From contig NZ_FRFE01000012.1 of NCBI RefSeq assembly GCF_900143695.1, positions 62,001 through 126,000 on the forward strand: 64,000 bases of DNA, read 5' to 3'. Of the stretch, positions 55,807-64,000 are shown in pieces; positions within the stretch are counted from its first letter, which is position 1, and every line of letters begins with the position of its first letter. The notes under the pieces are model-generated. The model was given only the letters and a program-made list of their open reading frames with translations, made no database searches and was not told where the DNA came from. The DNA comes from Desulfopila aestuarii DSM 18488. Its GTDB lineage: Bacteria; Desulfobacterota; Desulfobulbia; Desulfobulbales; Desulfocapsaceae. Position numbers and translations under genes: made by a program.

Positions 55807-56532
55807 GAAGGTCTCCTGCAAAAATCCGACAAATCTCTGCCAGGATTTTTTGTCGGCATCCTCCCGATAACTGGGGGAGCCAAACACGGTAAAGGCATGA
55901 GGCGCGCCTGAATAGGTGATCATCTCATGGGGGATTTGCGCCGTTTCCAGCTGAGTGGCCAGGCTGGCGAACTGTTCCATGGAAACACTGGCATCCGCGG
56001 TGCCGTGTAGTACGAGCACTGACCCTTTGGTCTGGTCATAACCCTGCCCTTCCGGGGTTGCCAGACCACCATGAAAGGAAACGAACCCTTTCAACCCGGC
56101 TCCGGACCTGGCCAGCTCCAGCACAGCCGCACCGCCAAAACAGTAGCCAAAGGCTGCACCGTTATCTATCCGGGCTCCGAGATTTCTGGCAGCAGTGATC
56201 GCCCCATTCATGAGGTTGCGCATTTTGTCCCGATCCGCATAGAGTTCTCCGGTAAGCTTGCGCTTATCCTCCACCTTGGTCGGGCGGATACCGGCACCGA
56301 ACAGATCGGCAGCAAACACGGCATAACCAAGTTTGGCGAGCATTCCGGCCCGCTGTATTTCATATTCGGTAAGGCCGTCCCAGTCGTGAACTAACAAGAG
56401 AAACGGCGCATCCGGACCAGGACTGACATAATAACCTTCATACGGTTTTCCTCCCACCTGGTACTGAACAGAAACCCCGGCACCACTTGCCACATTCGGA
56501 ATCAGCAACAGCAGTAACAGCAGCAATCTCAT
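55801..56532 (-). CDS. Dienelactone hydrolase family protein, exported
   Basis: 243 residues. Signal peptide (LLLLLLLLIPNVASGAG). An alpha/beta hydrolase with nucleophile Cys in AAFGYCFGGAAVLE, Asp in VLVLHGTADASVSMEQ and His in YSGAPHAFTVFG. The Cys-Asp-His triad is characteristic of dienelactone hydrolases. The substrate in this organism is unknown; the export signal places it in the periplasm. GGAGCG precedes the start. Confidence 0.9.
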   Translation of the reverse strand: MRLLLLLLLLIPNVASGAGVSVQYQVGGKPYEGYYVSPGPDAPFLLLVHDWDGLTEYEIQRAGMLAKLGYAVFAADLFGAGIRPTKVEDKRKLTGELYADRDKMRNLMNGAITAARNLGARIDNGAAFGYCFGGAAVLELARSGAGLKGFVSFHGGLATPEGQGYDQTKGSVLVLHGTADASVSMEQFASLATQLETAQIPHEMITYSGAPHAFTVFGSPSYREDADKKSWQRFVGFLQETFK

Positions 56533-57128
56533 TGGTCCGCTCCTTGTTGATGAAATGGCACAAAAGGGAACGCGTCCAGCATTACCCCCTCTTGCCTACA
56601 GAATAGAACGGTTTAACGAAAAGACAAGTTTTTTCACCCATAGAAAAGTACGACAATCCAAGGTGGTAGAGCATATGCCGAGTCTCATTACCGCCAATTT
56701 CCTGACTGAACCGAGTCTGATTTTCATCTCTGATACGAGCGACCCGGCTTGATCTGGCGGGAAAATGCAATAGCGAGAGCTCATCCATGTACTTGCCGCT
56801 GATGAGATCTGTCATACAATTGAGCACGAGTAGAACTGAAATCGAACAAATTGATGAGTTACTTTTTTCACGAAGAAATAAGCCATCGCCAACTTTCTTC
56901 AAAAGAACGATTTGGGCCCTCTTTTCAGCCAAAAAACCTCTTCTCAAGACAAAAGGATCTGCTCCTAGATAACGACAGTGTGGCACCGACGTAATGCAAC
57001 TGGTTATTTTACTTGCCGCCTGCTCTTGTCAGGATGTTGATTTTACGGTATTATCATGATGTTACAATCAACGAAAACATGCAGTCTTCTCCTTATCAAT
57101 CCCAGCGTCTAACCACAAGGTGACGAAC
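56533..57128. other. Intergenic region with doubtful reading frames
   Basis: About 590 bases between the divergent dienelactone hydrolase gene and the aldolase gene. A 134-codon minus-strand frame (56582-56986) has no ribosome binding site or recognisable domain and is overlapped by frames on the other strand. I see no supported gene. Both promoters should lie here. Confidence 0.5.
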
Positions 57129-58106
57129 GTGAAAAAAATCCATTACTCGGAACTCGGTCTGGTAAATACTAAAGAGATGTTTTCCCGGGCTATGACCGGA
57201 AAATATGCGGTCCCAGCCTATAATTTCAACAACATGGAACAACTGCAGGCGATCATCACCGGCTGCATCCGCTCAAACTCACCCGTCATTTTGCAGGTTT
57301 CCGGCAGCGCCCGCAACTATATCGGCGCCGGTTTCCTGCCCCATCTGGCGGCCGCTGCCCGCTCAATGGTCGAGGAGGCCCGCTCCGCAATTCCAGTTGC
57401 CCTCCACCTCGACCATGGCAATTCTTTTGAACTCGCCAAATCCTGTATCGAAGCGGGATTCTCCTCTGTAATGATCGACGCCTCCCATCACAGCTTCGAA
57501 GAGAATGCCAAACTCTCCCGTGAGGTAGTCGAATACGCGCATGATAATGACGTGACGGTGGAAGCAGAGCTTGGTGTACTTGCAGGTATCGAAGATGAGG
57601 TGGTGGCGGAAAAAAGCAGCTACACCAGGCCTGAGGAGGTTGAAAAATTTCTTGAAATGACGGGCGTTGACAGCCTCGCCATCTCGATTGGCACCTCACA
57701 CGGTGCCCATAAATTCAAACTGAAACCGGGCGAAGAGCCGCCACCATTAAAGTTCGACATTTTAGAAGAAATCGAGCGTCGCGTTCCTGGCTTTCCCATT
57801 GTTCTCCACGGAGCCAGTTCAGTCATGGCAAAACATATCGAACAGATCAATCGTTTTGGCGGCAAGATGGAAAATACCGCCGGTATCCCCGAGGAACAGC
57901 TACGCCGTGCCGCCGCTTTAGCAGTCTGCAAGGTGAACATCGACAGCGATGGACGATTGGCCATGACCGCTGCCATCCGCCAGATATTTGCCGAAAAACC
58001 ATCGGAATTCGACCCACGCAAATACCTCGGACCGGCCCGGGACGAGTTGACGGAAATGATCATCCACAAAAACACTCAGGTGCTGGGCAGCGCCGGTCGC
58101 TACTAG
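57129..58106 (+). CDS. Class II fructose-bisphosphate aldolase family protein
   Basis: 325 residues from a GTG at 57129: AAGGTGA lies 5 bases before it, while the upstream GTG at 57120 overlaps that site. Zinc and substrate residues are seen in PVALHLDHGNSFELAKSCIEAGFSSVMIDASH, EAELGVLAG, AISIGTSHGAHKF and IVLHGASSV. It cleaves or forms fructose-1,6-bisphosphate. The C-terminal region KYLGPARDELTEMI also fits. A phosphofructokinase gene follows 17 bases later, so consecutive glycolytic steps are cotranscribed. Confidence 0.92.
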   Translation: MKKIHYSELGLVNTKEMFSRAMTGKYAVPAYNFNNMEQLQAIITGCIRSNSPVILQVSGSARNYIGAGFLPHLAAAARSMVEEARSAIPVALHLDHGNSFELAKSCIEAGFSSVMIDASHHSFEENAKLSREVVEYAHDNDVTVEAELGVLAGIEDEVVAEKSSYTRPEEVEKFLEMTGVDSLAISIGTSHGAHKFKLKPGEEPPPLKFDILEEIERRVPGFPIVLHGASSVMAKHIEQINRFGGKMENTAGIPEEQLRRAAALAVCKVNIDSDGRLAMTAAIRQIFAEKPSEFDPRKYLGPARDELTEMIIHKNTQVLGSAGRY

Positions 58107-58123
58107 AAAAGGACAGGCAGACC

Positions 58124-59428
58124 ATGACAGAATCACAGACGTTGCTCCCTCCTGACGAGTTTATCATCAGCCGTCTCGGCGACTGCACCCACCCCTCGCC
58201 CATGCGGGGGATGGCCTTTACTCCCGATAATGATGGGGTACTCTACCACACCCTGAAAACTGAGATTCAACCTTATCAGGAACAAGGTCTTGACCTACCT
58301 GCTTTTGAAATGGCGGGCCCACGTGAAACCATCTTCTTTGATCCGGACATTCTCTCCTGCGGCATCGTGACCTGCGGCGGGCTCTGCCCCGGCTTAAACG
58401 ATGTGATCAGGGCCATCGTTCTGAGCCTTTACCACCATTACGGGGTGAGAAAAGTGTTCGGCTTCCGTTACGGTTTCGAAGGGCTGAACCCATCATATTA
58501 CCACACCCCGCTCGATCTCACGCCGACCCTGGTCGGTGGGATCCATCAGAAGGGCGGCAGCGTGCTCGGCAGCTCCCGCGGTCCTCAGGATCCCAAAATC
58601 ATGGTGGACACCCTGGTCCACCTGGGAATCGGCCTGCTTTTTGTCATCGGCGGTGACGGCACCCTGCGGGGCGCAGAGGCCATCGCCCGGGAAATTGAGC
58701 GACGGGACCTGCGCATCGGTGTGATTTCGATCCCCAAGACCATCGACAATGATATCTGCAATGTCGATATCAGTTTTGGCTATGAGACTGCCGTGGCGGA
58801 ATCAAGGCGCTCCACCTCCACCGCCCATGTCGAGGCCATCGGTGCCCGCAACGGCATCGGCCTGGTGAAACTTATGGGCCGGGAGTCCGGCTTTATCGCG
58901 GCCGCCGCGACTCTAGCCAACAATGAGGTCAATTTCTGTCTGATCCCTGAAGTGCCATTTTCACTCGACGTCTTTTTGAAAGCATTGGAAAAACGGCTGA
59001 GACTTCGCGGCCATGCAGTCATCGTGGTCGGTGAAGGTGCGGGCCAGAGTCTGTTTGACGACAATCTGGGTGCAGATGCCTCCGGCAACCGCAAGCTTGG
59101 CGACATCGGTCATCTCTTGAAAGATCGCATCAAAAGTTATTTCCAGGCCCAGGCGATGGACATTTCCTTAAAGTACATCGACCCAAGCTACATGATCCGC
59201 TCCACCGCAGCATCTGCCTCCGACTCCGCTTTCTGCCTGCAACTTGGCCAGTACGCTGTTCATGCCGGCATGTCGGGCCGCACCAATATGCTGGTTGGCC
59301 ACTGGAACAACCAGTTCACCCACGTACCGATCCCCATGGCGGTCCAATCCCGAAAAAAAGTTGACCCGCAGGGCAAACTCTGGGCCAGTGTGCTGGCCTC
59401 TACCGGCCAACCCATCAATATGCTCTGA
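58124..59428 (+). CDS. 6-phosphofructokinase, plant/protist-like group
   Basis: 434 residues. The nucleotide region has CGIVTCGGLCPGLNDVIRAIV and GGSVLGSSRGPQD. The phosphoryl donor loop is GGDGT at 176-180 with Gly179, and the catalytic region is PKTIDNDI with Lys205. Gly at the first position favours ATP as donor, while Lys at the second is typical of PPi enzymes. This Gly/Lys mixture is known from plant and trypanosome ATP-dependent enzymes. Other sites are GRESGFIAA and GEGAGQ. The gene follows the aldolase. The true donor needs assay. Confidence 0.92.
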   Translation: MTESQTLLPPDEFIISRLGDCTHPSPMRGMAFTPDNDGVLYHTLKTEIQPYQEQGLDLPAFEMAGPRETIFFDPDILSCGIVTCGGLCPGLNDVIRAIVLSLYHHYGVRKVFGFRYGFEGLNPSYYHTPLDLTPTLVGGIHQKGGSVLGSSRGPQDPKIMVDTLVHLGIGLLFVIGGDGTLRGAEAIAREIERRDLRIGVISIPKTIDNDICNVDISFGYETAVAESRRSTSTAHVEAIGARNGIGLVKLMGRESGFIAAAATLANNEVNFCLIPEVPFSLDVFLKALEKRLRLRGHAVIVVGEGAGQSLFDDNLGADASGNRKLGDIGHLLKDRIKSYFQAQAMDISLKYIDPSYMIRSTAASASDSAFCLQLGQYAVHAGMSGRTNMLVGHWNNQFTHVPIPMAVQSRKKVDPQGKLWASVLASTGQPINML

Positions 59429-59439
59429 TCAAACTACCA

Positions 59440-59465
59440 CCGGTCGGGAAACGTTCCCCGACCGG
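59440..59465 (+). terminator. Hairpin after the phosphofructokinase gene
   Basis: A perfect 9-base stem CCGGTCGGG / CCCGACCGG with an 8-base loop, 12 bases after the stop. The T stretch is missing, so it is a weak candidate. Confidence 0.5.
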
Positions 59466-59667
59466 CAATGATTCCGATTTCTGGTGAGCTCATGGCCTAG
59501 TAAAGGAGATTCATTGCAAGTCAGGTCTTTTCAGTATATTATGCGATATTCAGACGACACAAGCGACCTCTTGATGCGGAAAAACAAACAAAACGGCTAA
59601 TTGCACTATATACTCTATTCTTTTGATGAAGCTATGCCGTTGAAGAGTTTACGACAACCAGGGTGGA

Positions 59668-61449
59668 ATGAAAACCTTTCTGACCAAAATAGCACAACTT
59701 GGTTCCATCATCGATGTGACACTCCTCTCCAGCCGCGGCGAAGGTCTCTTTTTCTATTCTAACAGCCGCGAACTACCAGCAGGAAAAGACAGTGAAGCCC
59801 GCTGGAGTGAAATTATAACCAGCCTCGGCAACCCGGTAACGGCAGACTTTGTTTTTGCCAAAGGCCGTTACTTTCTGCAGCAAACGACTATTGGTTACCT
59901 GATCGTCGGCATGCAGAACGACTCGAACCTTAATAAGGTTCGAATAGCGTGCAACGCTGTCAGTAAAAAGCTGAGCGACACCTCCATTTGCAAACAGACC
60001 CTCCTGAAACTACTGACCGATACCGAAGAGCTACTAAAGCCACATGTCATCAAGGAGCTTTTGCCTCTGGCCGACAGGAGTGTCGCCTCAACCCTCCTTA
60101 GCCTGTTGGGTCAGCGAGACCAGTTCAAAGCCAATACCAGGGACAAGTTGCTGCTGTTTATCTGTCAGGCACTAGGATACTGCAAATCCCCGGAAGCCAT
60201 TGAACCACTCCAGACCCTCCTTGCAACAGACAAGGGTAAGCTCGGGCAAAACGTCGCAAGAGCCGCCCAAATTGCCATCCTGCAGCTGAAGGAAAGCCAG
60301 TCGCAAATGCCAACTGGCCAATCAATACGGGGACAGAGCCGGTCGTCGCAAAGTTCACATGATCGTCCGACTCCATCATCCGCAGCATCTCCCAAAAACG
60401 AGAAAACGGTTTCCACCACTGCCAGAAACCGTTCATCAGTACCAAATTTGCCGGAAGCACAACAAATCAGTGAGCTCCTCATAAATGGCAGCAAAAATGA
60501 GGCGATGACGCTTCTTCTTGATCACATCTCTGTTGCTGCCAAAAGCCGCAACTTCATTAAAGCTGAGCACTTGCGAAACTGGTTGATTGAGATCGACTCG
60601 ATGGCGGTCGGTGAAATCATCCGTGCTGCAGAGATTATCGAGGAAGAACGCAAATCGGCCATAAATAATGAAGACCTCAACACCTGGCAGAAACTTATCG
60701 ACAACATCTCAGCCGAAGCCTTTTCTGCTCTCTATCACGCGTTCACGAGGCAGAAGTTTAACACCGGGGAAATGATCGTGCAGCAGGGCGATCTCGAGTC
60801 AACACTCTTTTTCATCAACAGTGGGAAAGTACAGATCCAGATGACCTGCGGAGGAAAGAGTGAACCAGTATCGACTCTTGAGGCGGGCACCGCCTTCGGT
60901 GCCGAAGCTTTTTTCGAACTGTCGGTCTGGACCTTTGGGGCTAAAAGCCTTGGAGCTGAAATATTTCTTTTGTCACATGATGTTTTCCAGAAGATTGTCG
61001 GACACTATCCAGCGCTAGAAGCCAAACTCGCAGATTTCTGTCGGCAACCGCTCCAGTCTCAACCGTTATTTGCCCGAGGACGTAAGACCAGAAGACATCA
61101 TGAGAGAAAAACAGCCAACAACCGAGTGGCGTTTGGACTTCTTGATGAAAAGGGAAATGAGGCTGGACGGGTTGCCAAAGGAGACCTGATTGATATTTCC
61201 CAGGGAGGCCTTGCCCTCAGCTTTCATGCATCCCAAAAAAAAGCTGCTGCGAACTTGTTAGGGAAGAAGGTACAATTCTCGATTTTCTGCCGCAACACCG
61301 AACCCCTGGTTTCACGCGTCGGTATTGTTCGAGCCATCGGTTCGCACGACCCTATTGGTAACCTCTACTCAATGCATGTGGAATTTGACCAGCAGTTGAC
61401 ACCAACCGAGCTCCGCAGAATCGGGGTTATTGAAAAAGCCCCATCATAA
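59668..61449 (+). CDS. Multidomain protein: HEAT-like repeats, cNMP-binding and PilZ domains
   Basis: 593 residues, cytoplasmic. An N-terminal domain (1-100, TLLSSRGEGLFFYSN) is not assigned. Helical HEAT-like repeats (about 115-215) include QALGYCKSPEAIEPLQTLLATDKG. A Ser/Thr-rich linker spans 215-265 and a helical segment 270-345. A cyclic-nucleotide-binding domain (about 355-455) has GEMIVQQGDLESTLFFINSGKVQIQ. A C-terminal PilZ domain has RRHHERKTANNRVAFGLLD and DISQGGLALSF, the R-x3-R and DxSxxG elements of c-di-GMP binding. It could join two nucleotide signals. It is convergent with a REC-DUF4388 gene. Confidence 0.85.
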   Translation: MKTFLTKIAQLGSIIDVTLLSSRGEGLFFYSNSRELPAGKDSEARWSEIITSLGNPVTADFVFAKGRYFLQQTTIGYLIVGMQNDSNLNKVRIACNAVSKKLSDTSICKQTLLKLLTDTEELLKPHVIKELLPLADRSVASTLLSLLGQRDQFKANTRDKLLLFICQALGYCKSPEAIEPLQTLLATDKGKLGQNVARAAQIAILQLKESQSQMPTGQSIRGQSRSSQSSHDRPTPSSAASPKNEKTVSTTARNRSSVPNLPEAQQISELLINGSKNEAMTLLLDHISVAAKSRNFIKAEHLRNWLIEIDSMAVGEIIRAAEIIEEERKSAINNEDLNTWQKLIDNISAEAFSALYHAFTRQKFNTGEMIVQQGDLESTLFFINSGKVQIQMTCGGKSEPVSTLEAGTAFGAEAFFELSVWTFGAKSLGAEIFLLSHDVFQKIVGHYPALEAKLADFCRQPLQSQPLFARGRKTRRHHERKTANNRVAFGLLDEKGNEAGRVAKGDLIDISQGGLALSFHASQKKAAANLLGKKVQFSIFCRNTEPLVSRVGIVRAIGSHDPIGNLYSMHVEFDQQLTPTELRRIGVIEKAPS

Positions 61450-61518
61450 GGTTACCTGCATCCCACACCTAGCGCTACCAGAGCAATCCGGTAACTCCAG
61501 CTGGCGAGCCCCACACCG

Positions 61519-62634
61519 TTACTCCCTGTAACGCAATACATCCATTACAGTGGAAAGAGGCGCATCATGATCAACCTGCAGCACTGAAGTTTGAAGGGAG
61601 GCAGGATCCGACACTAAAAGCCTATCATTTTTTTCGCCGTTATCGATATGGGCAACTCGCAATGGTCCAAACCGGACCTGTTCGCCAAGAGTTGACAGCA
61701 TCGTCATGATGTGATCAAGGTGAACATCATGATAGACCTCATGCACCCATTCCAGATCGCCCACTTCCCGATGAAGCAATTCCTTGATTCTGTCACAGGC
61801 AGGATTCCCGCGTACTTCTTGCACATCTGTCACTCCACCCCACTCTTCACCGCCAATTGCTCCAGGCGATAGTGACGAAAGGGAACTATCAGCAGGGCCG
61901 AGATCTCCAGTGAAACCGGCGATAGGGCCTTCAGAGTCGGCAAAAGGTGAATCGTCATCTTCATCCCTGGCCGCCAGAGCCCCCATGATCACTGCCTGAA
62001 GATCACTATTAATCCGATCCTCAACCTCGGGACATTCGTTTTGGAAATAGACGGATACCTCATCCCACCTGAAGATTCGGTAGGCACCTTCAATTCCCTT
62101 CAAGATACCGACCCGTGCATCCAACAGTCGCCCATCCTGCAGGTAGAGGATGCCGCCTTCCGTTGAATCATTATCAAGAATACGGATGGTGCATGTCTTA
62201 CCCTCCATTTCCATGAGTTGCAGAAACATGGTGGGTGAAACAGCAGCAATAGCTCCACCAGACGCTTCACCCTGCAGCGCATACTGGATCAATTTTGCCA
62301 ATCTATCGATACGGAAAGGCTTTTCCAAGTAGGCAAGCACTCCACGCATCTCCTCGAGGTAAGGAACCGCGGCTTTCGGCGTAGCTGAGATAAAAATTAC
62401 CGGAATGTCCGGATATGTTTCTTGAATATGGGAGAGCATGGCGGGACCATCCATCCGAGGCATCTGCAGATCGATGACGATAAGCGATACAGCGGTATTC
62501 TCAAGCTTTTTCAAAGCCTCAAAACCGTCTTTCGCCAGAACGACACCAAATGTATCAGAATAAGGGGCAAGCCCCTTCTCCACTACCAGCTGCAAAATCT
62601 CATCATCATCGACAAACAGAACCCTTCTCACCAT
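61519..62634 (-). CDS. Response regulator with DUF4388 (PATAN) domain
   Basis: 371 residues from ATG 62634, with AGGGTG 6 bases before it; the frame is open to a GTG at 62643. A receiver domain (1-120) has the acidic pocket FVDDDE, phosphoacceptor Asp in IVIDLQMPRMDG and Lys in YLEKPFR. A DUF4388 domain follows (about 135-225: MFLQLMEMEGKTCTIRILDND, GGILYLQDGRLLDA). The C-terminal part (240-371) is acidic and unassigned. There is no DNA-binding domain; such proteins act in motility or polarity signalling in delta-type bacteria. Confidence 0.88.
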   Translation of the reverse strand: MVRRVLFVDDDEILQLVVEKGLAPYSDTFGVVLAKDGFEALKKLENTAVSLIVIDLQMPRMDGPAMLSHIQETYPDIPVIFISATPKAAVPYLEEMRGVLAYLEKPFRIDRLAKLIQYALQGEASGGAIAAVSPTMFLQLMEMEGKTCTIRILDNDSTEGGILYLQDGRLLDARVGILKGIEGAYRIFRWDEVSVYFQNECPEVEDRINSDLQAVIMGALAARDEDDDSPFADSEGPIAGFTGDLGPADSSLSSLSPGAIGGEEWGGVTDVQEVRGNPACDRIKELLHREVGDLEWVHEVYHDVHLDHIMTMLSTLGEQVRFGPLRVAHIDNGEKNDRLLVSDPASLQTSVLQVDHDAPLSTVMDVLRYRE

Positions 62635-63138
62635 ACCCAACACCCTAAAACAGAATAGAAACTTCGTGTTAATTATTAAATAACCTCGAAATTATCAGGT
62701 CAAACCATCGTGCTGAACACGCAATTCATTTTTTGTGCATTACCCCATAATGAACACAAAAGCAACAATGCTTGCAATTTCAAATGTTTTTTCCACCTAA
62801 GGTGATTCCTTTATCACTTTCATAATGTTGCCCCTACGCTATATCCAGCAAATCATTGTAAAATCATTTCACTCAAGAGTGCTTTGAAATCATTCAACCT
62901 TCTAGGCTCCTCCAACCATTCTCGGCACAACATACTTTCAGCGCCGCACATGAAAATGTTTCCAGTATCAGATTCCCGAATGCGGGCTGTAAAGATATTA
63001 CAATGACTAGAAATGTTATTTAATGCATGCCACAAAGGAAATTCGTATACTGTTGATAGGCATAACGGCATCAATGCCGCCGGATTGATTTACGACAGAA
63101 AAGGTGGCACTCACAAAAACAATGCAAAGACATTTCTT
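62635..63138. other. Intergenic region with one doubtful short frame
   Basis: About 500 AT-rich bases. The minus strand has a frame of about 72 codons (62853-63074) ending in ESMLCREWLEEPRRLNDFKALL, which looks rather protein-like, but no ribosome binding site precedes it. The frame of the FAD-subunit gene is open upstream to 63013 without family resemblance. No other signal recognised. Confidence 0.4.
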
Positions 63139-63936
63139 ATGTTACAGATAGAAAATCATCTCAGCCCGTCCACTCTCGAAGAAGCATACGAGACGCTCAC
63201 ATCGGTACCAGGAAGTCTTGTGCTCGGTGGTTGCGGATATATCCGCCTCGGAGATCGCACAATTTCCAACGCCATCGATCTCTCGAATCTTGGTCTTAAT
63301 TTCGTGCATGGAACGAAATCAGAGGTGGAAATCGGTGCCATGACCACCCTTCGCACAATTGAAACCGATGCACTTTGCCAATCGCTCTGGCATGGTCTGC
63401 TGCCGAGAAGTGTTGAGAACATCGTCGGAGTGCAGCTTCGCAACTGTGTTACCATCGGCGGCACGGTGGCGGGTCGCTATCCCTTTTCGGACCCATTGAC
63501 AGCTCTTCTAGCCCTTGATGCCCGTCTGCAGTTTTATCATTATGGAGAAATCTCCCTCGAAGAATTTTTTACGGGTCAGGGCTTAAAGGATATCCTGGTG
63601 AAAATTATCATTCCAAAGCGGGGCCAGATAGGCGCATTTCAGAGCGTTCGCCGTGCGAAAACCGATTATGCGGTGCTGAACGCAGCAGTGACGAAAACGG
63701 GTGATGATTATCGTATTGTTGTGGGCGCCCGTCCTGGTCGTGCTGTGCTTGTACCTGAGGCAAGCGACTATCTGTCCAGCAACGGTCTTAACGAAACGAC
63801 AGCGCGCAAGGCGGGCAACATTGCCGCCGCAAGTCTCCAGTTTGGCGACAACCCCAGAGGCAGCGGTGAATACCGAAAAGCCATCTGTCCGGTACTGATC
63901 GCCAGAGCACTTATGGAGGTGCACCATGCAGCTTGA
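63139..63936 (+). CDS. Molybdopterin dehydrogenase FAD-binding subunit (XdhB/CoxM type)
   Basis: 265 residues from ATG 63139. FAD-binding features are LTSVPGSLVLGGCGYIRLGD, EIGAMTTLRTIE and LRNCVTIGGTVAGRYPFSDPLTALLALDARL. The C-terminal CO-dehydrogenase flavoprotein domain has FQSVRRAKTDYAVLNAAV. This is the medium subunit of xanthine dehydrogenase/aldehyde oxidoreductase-type enzymes. The canonical AGGNxG-like loop is here GGCGYIR. Its stop overlaps the next gene, the [2Fe-2S] subunit, by 11 bases. Confidence 0.88.
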   Translation: MLQIENHLSPSTLEEAYETLTSVPGSLVLGGCGYIRLGDRTISNAIDLSNLGLNFVHGTKSEVEIGAMTTLRTIETDALCQSLWHGLLPRSVENIVGVQLRNCVTIGGTVAGRYPFSDPLTALLALDARLQFYHYGEISLEEFFTGQGLKDILVKIIIPKRGQIGAFQSVRRAKTDYAVLNAAVTKTGDDYRIVVGARPGRAVLVPEASDYLSSNGLNETTARKAGNIAAASLQFGDNPRGSGEYRKAICPVLIARALMEVHHAA

Positions 63937-64000
63937 GACCACCATCAACGGCCGTAACGTTACCCTCGATTTTGCCGGCGGCGAGTTTCTCTACGAGACC
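63926..64000 (+). CDS. [2Fe-2S] subunit of a molybdenum hydroxylase, N-terminal part only
   Basis: ATG 63926 with GGAGGT 6 bases upstream starts a frame that runs off the window after 25 codons. The visible start, MQLETTINGRNVTLDF then AGGEFLYET, fits the ferredoxin-fold opening of XdhC/CoxS-type subunits (usually xxxNGxxVxLxVxxxExLLxxL). It overlaps the FAD subunit, as expected for such operons. The molybdenum subunit should lie beyond the window. Confidence 0.75.
   Translation, partial: MQLETTINGRNVTLDFAGGEFLYET

Noticed and set aside
56582-56986. 134-codon minus-strand frame
   Set aside because: No ribosome binding site, no recognisable domain, and competing frames on the other strand.
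62853-63074. 73-codon minus-strand frame
   Set aside because: The end of the peptide looks protein-like, but no ribosome binding site or family supports it.
1-64000. tRNA, rRNA, CRISPR arrays and insertion sequences
   Set aside because: None recognised on either strand by eye; a covariance-model and repeat search would be decisive.

Overview
The window reads as a chromosomal segment of a Gram-negative anaerobe, most likely a sulfate reducer or relative in the Desulfobacterota (Desulfobulbales type). This is an inference from gene content, not from a marker gene. The supporting genes are a fused LldE-LldF type lactate oxidation protein with a separate LUD-domain partner, the GGGtGRT protein with its Fe-S scaffold partner, rubrerythrin with a single-cluster ferredoxin, a hybrid sensor kinase with a periplasmic ABC_sub_bind-type sensor, outer membrane proteins (OmpA, TonB receptor, outer membrane factor), and the start of a molybdenum hydroxylase operon. 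No rRNA, tRNA, insertion sequence or CRISPR array was recognised.

Layout. (1) 1-7660 is the accessory part: an incomplete leftward gene, then a stand-alone caspase-family peptidase, a 1785-residue protein carrying two serine hydrolase domains, an unassigned domain, a caspase-like CHAT domain and a helical repeat tail, and a small protein with two PGDYG-like halves. This is the best candidate for an undescribed conflict or cell-suicide type system. (2) 7831-23393 holds queF, a DUF945 protein, a ZntB-type transporter, a Bae-like two-component system divergent from a complete RND efflux operon, small lipoproteins, a PocR-GGDEF protein and an OmpA protein. (3) 24568-30000 holds the GGGtGRT pair, ferredoxin and rubrerythrin, then a leftward group of a class II aldolase-like protein, an orphan amino-acid binding protein and a D-amino-acid aminotransferase. 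(4) 30247-39933 is a rightward housekeeping run: RsmB, a conserved hypothetical, an M24 peptidase, PIN-PhoH, an M48 lipoprotein peptidase, DHH-CBS, CBS and a left-handed beta-helix protein. (5) 40265-43969 has two small lipoproteins, a VTT membrane protein and two glycosyltransferases. (6) 44243-51899 is a sensor kinase and sigma-54 regulator followed by the lactate-oxidation genes. A well-formed -24/-12 promoter and two upstream dyads lie between them, so the regulator probably controls these genes. (7) 52251-64000 has a TonB receptor with a YfiR-like partner, a DUF533 protein, a dienelactone hydrolase, class II aldolase with phosphofructokinase, a cNMP-PilZ protein facing a REC-DUF4388 protein, and a xanthine dehydrogenase-type FAD subunit with the beginning of its [2Fe-2S] subunit.

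All start sites were chosen by reading for Shine-Dalgarno sequences and family N-termini. Functions are from motif recognition only; no database search was possible.
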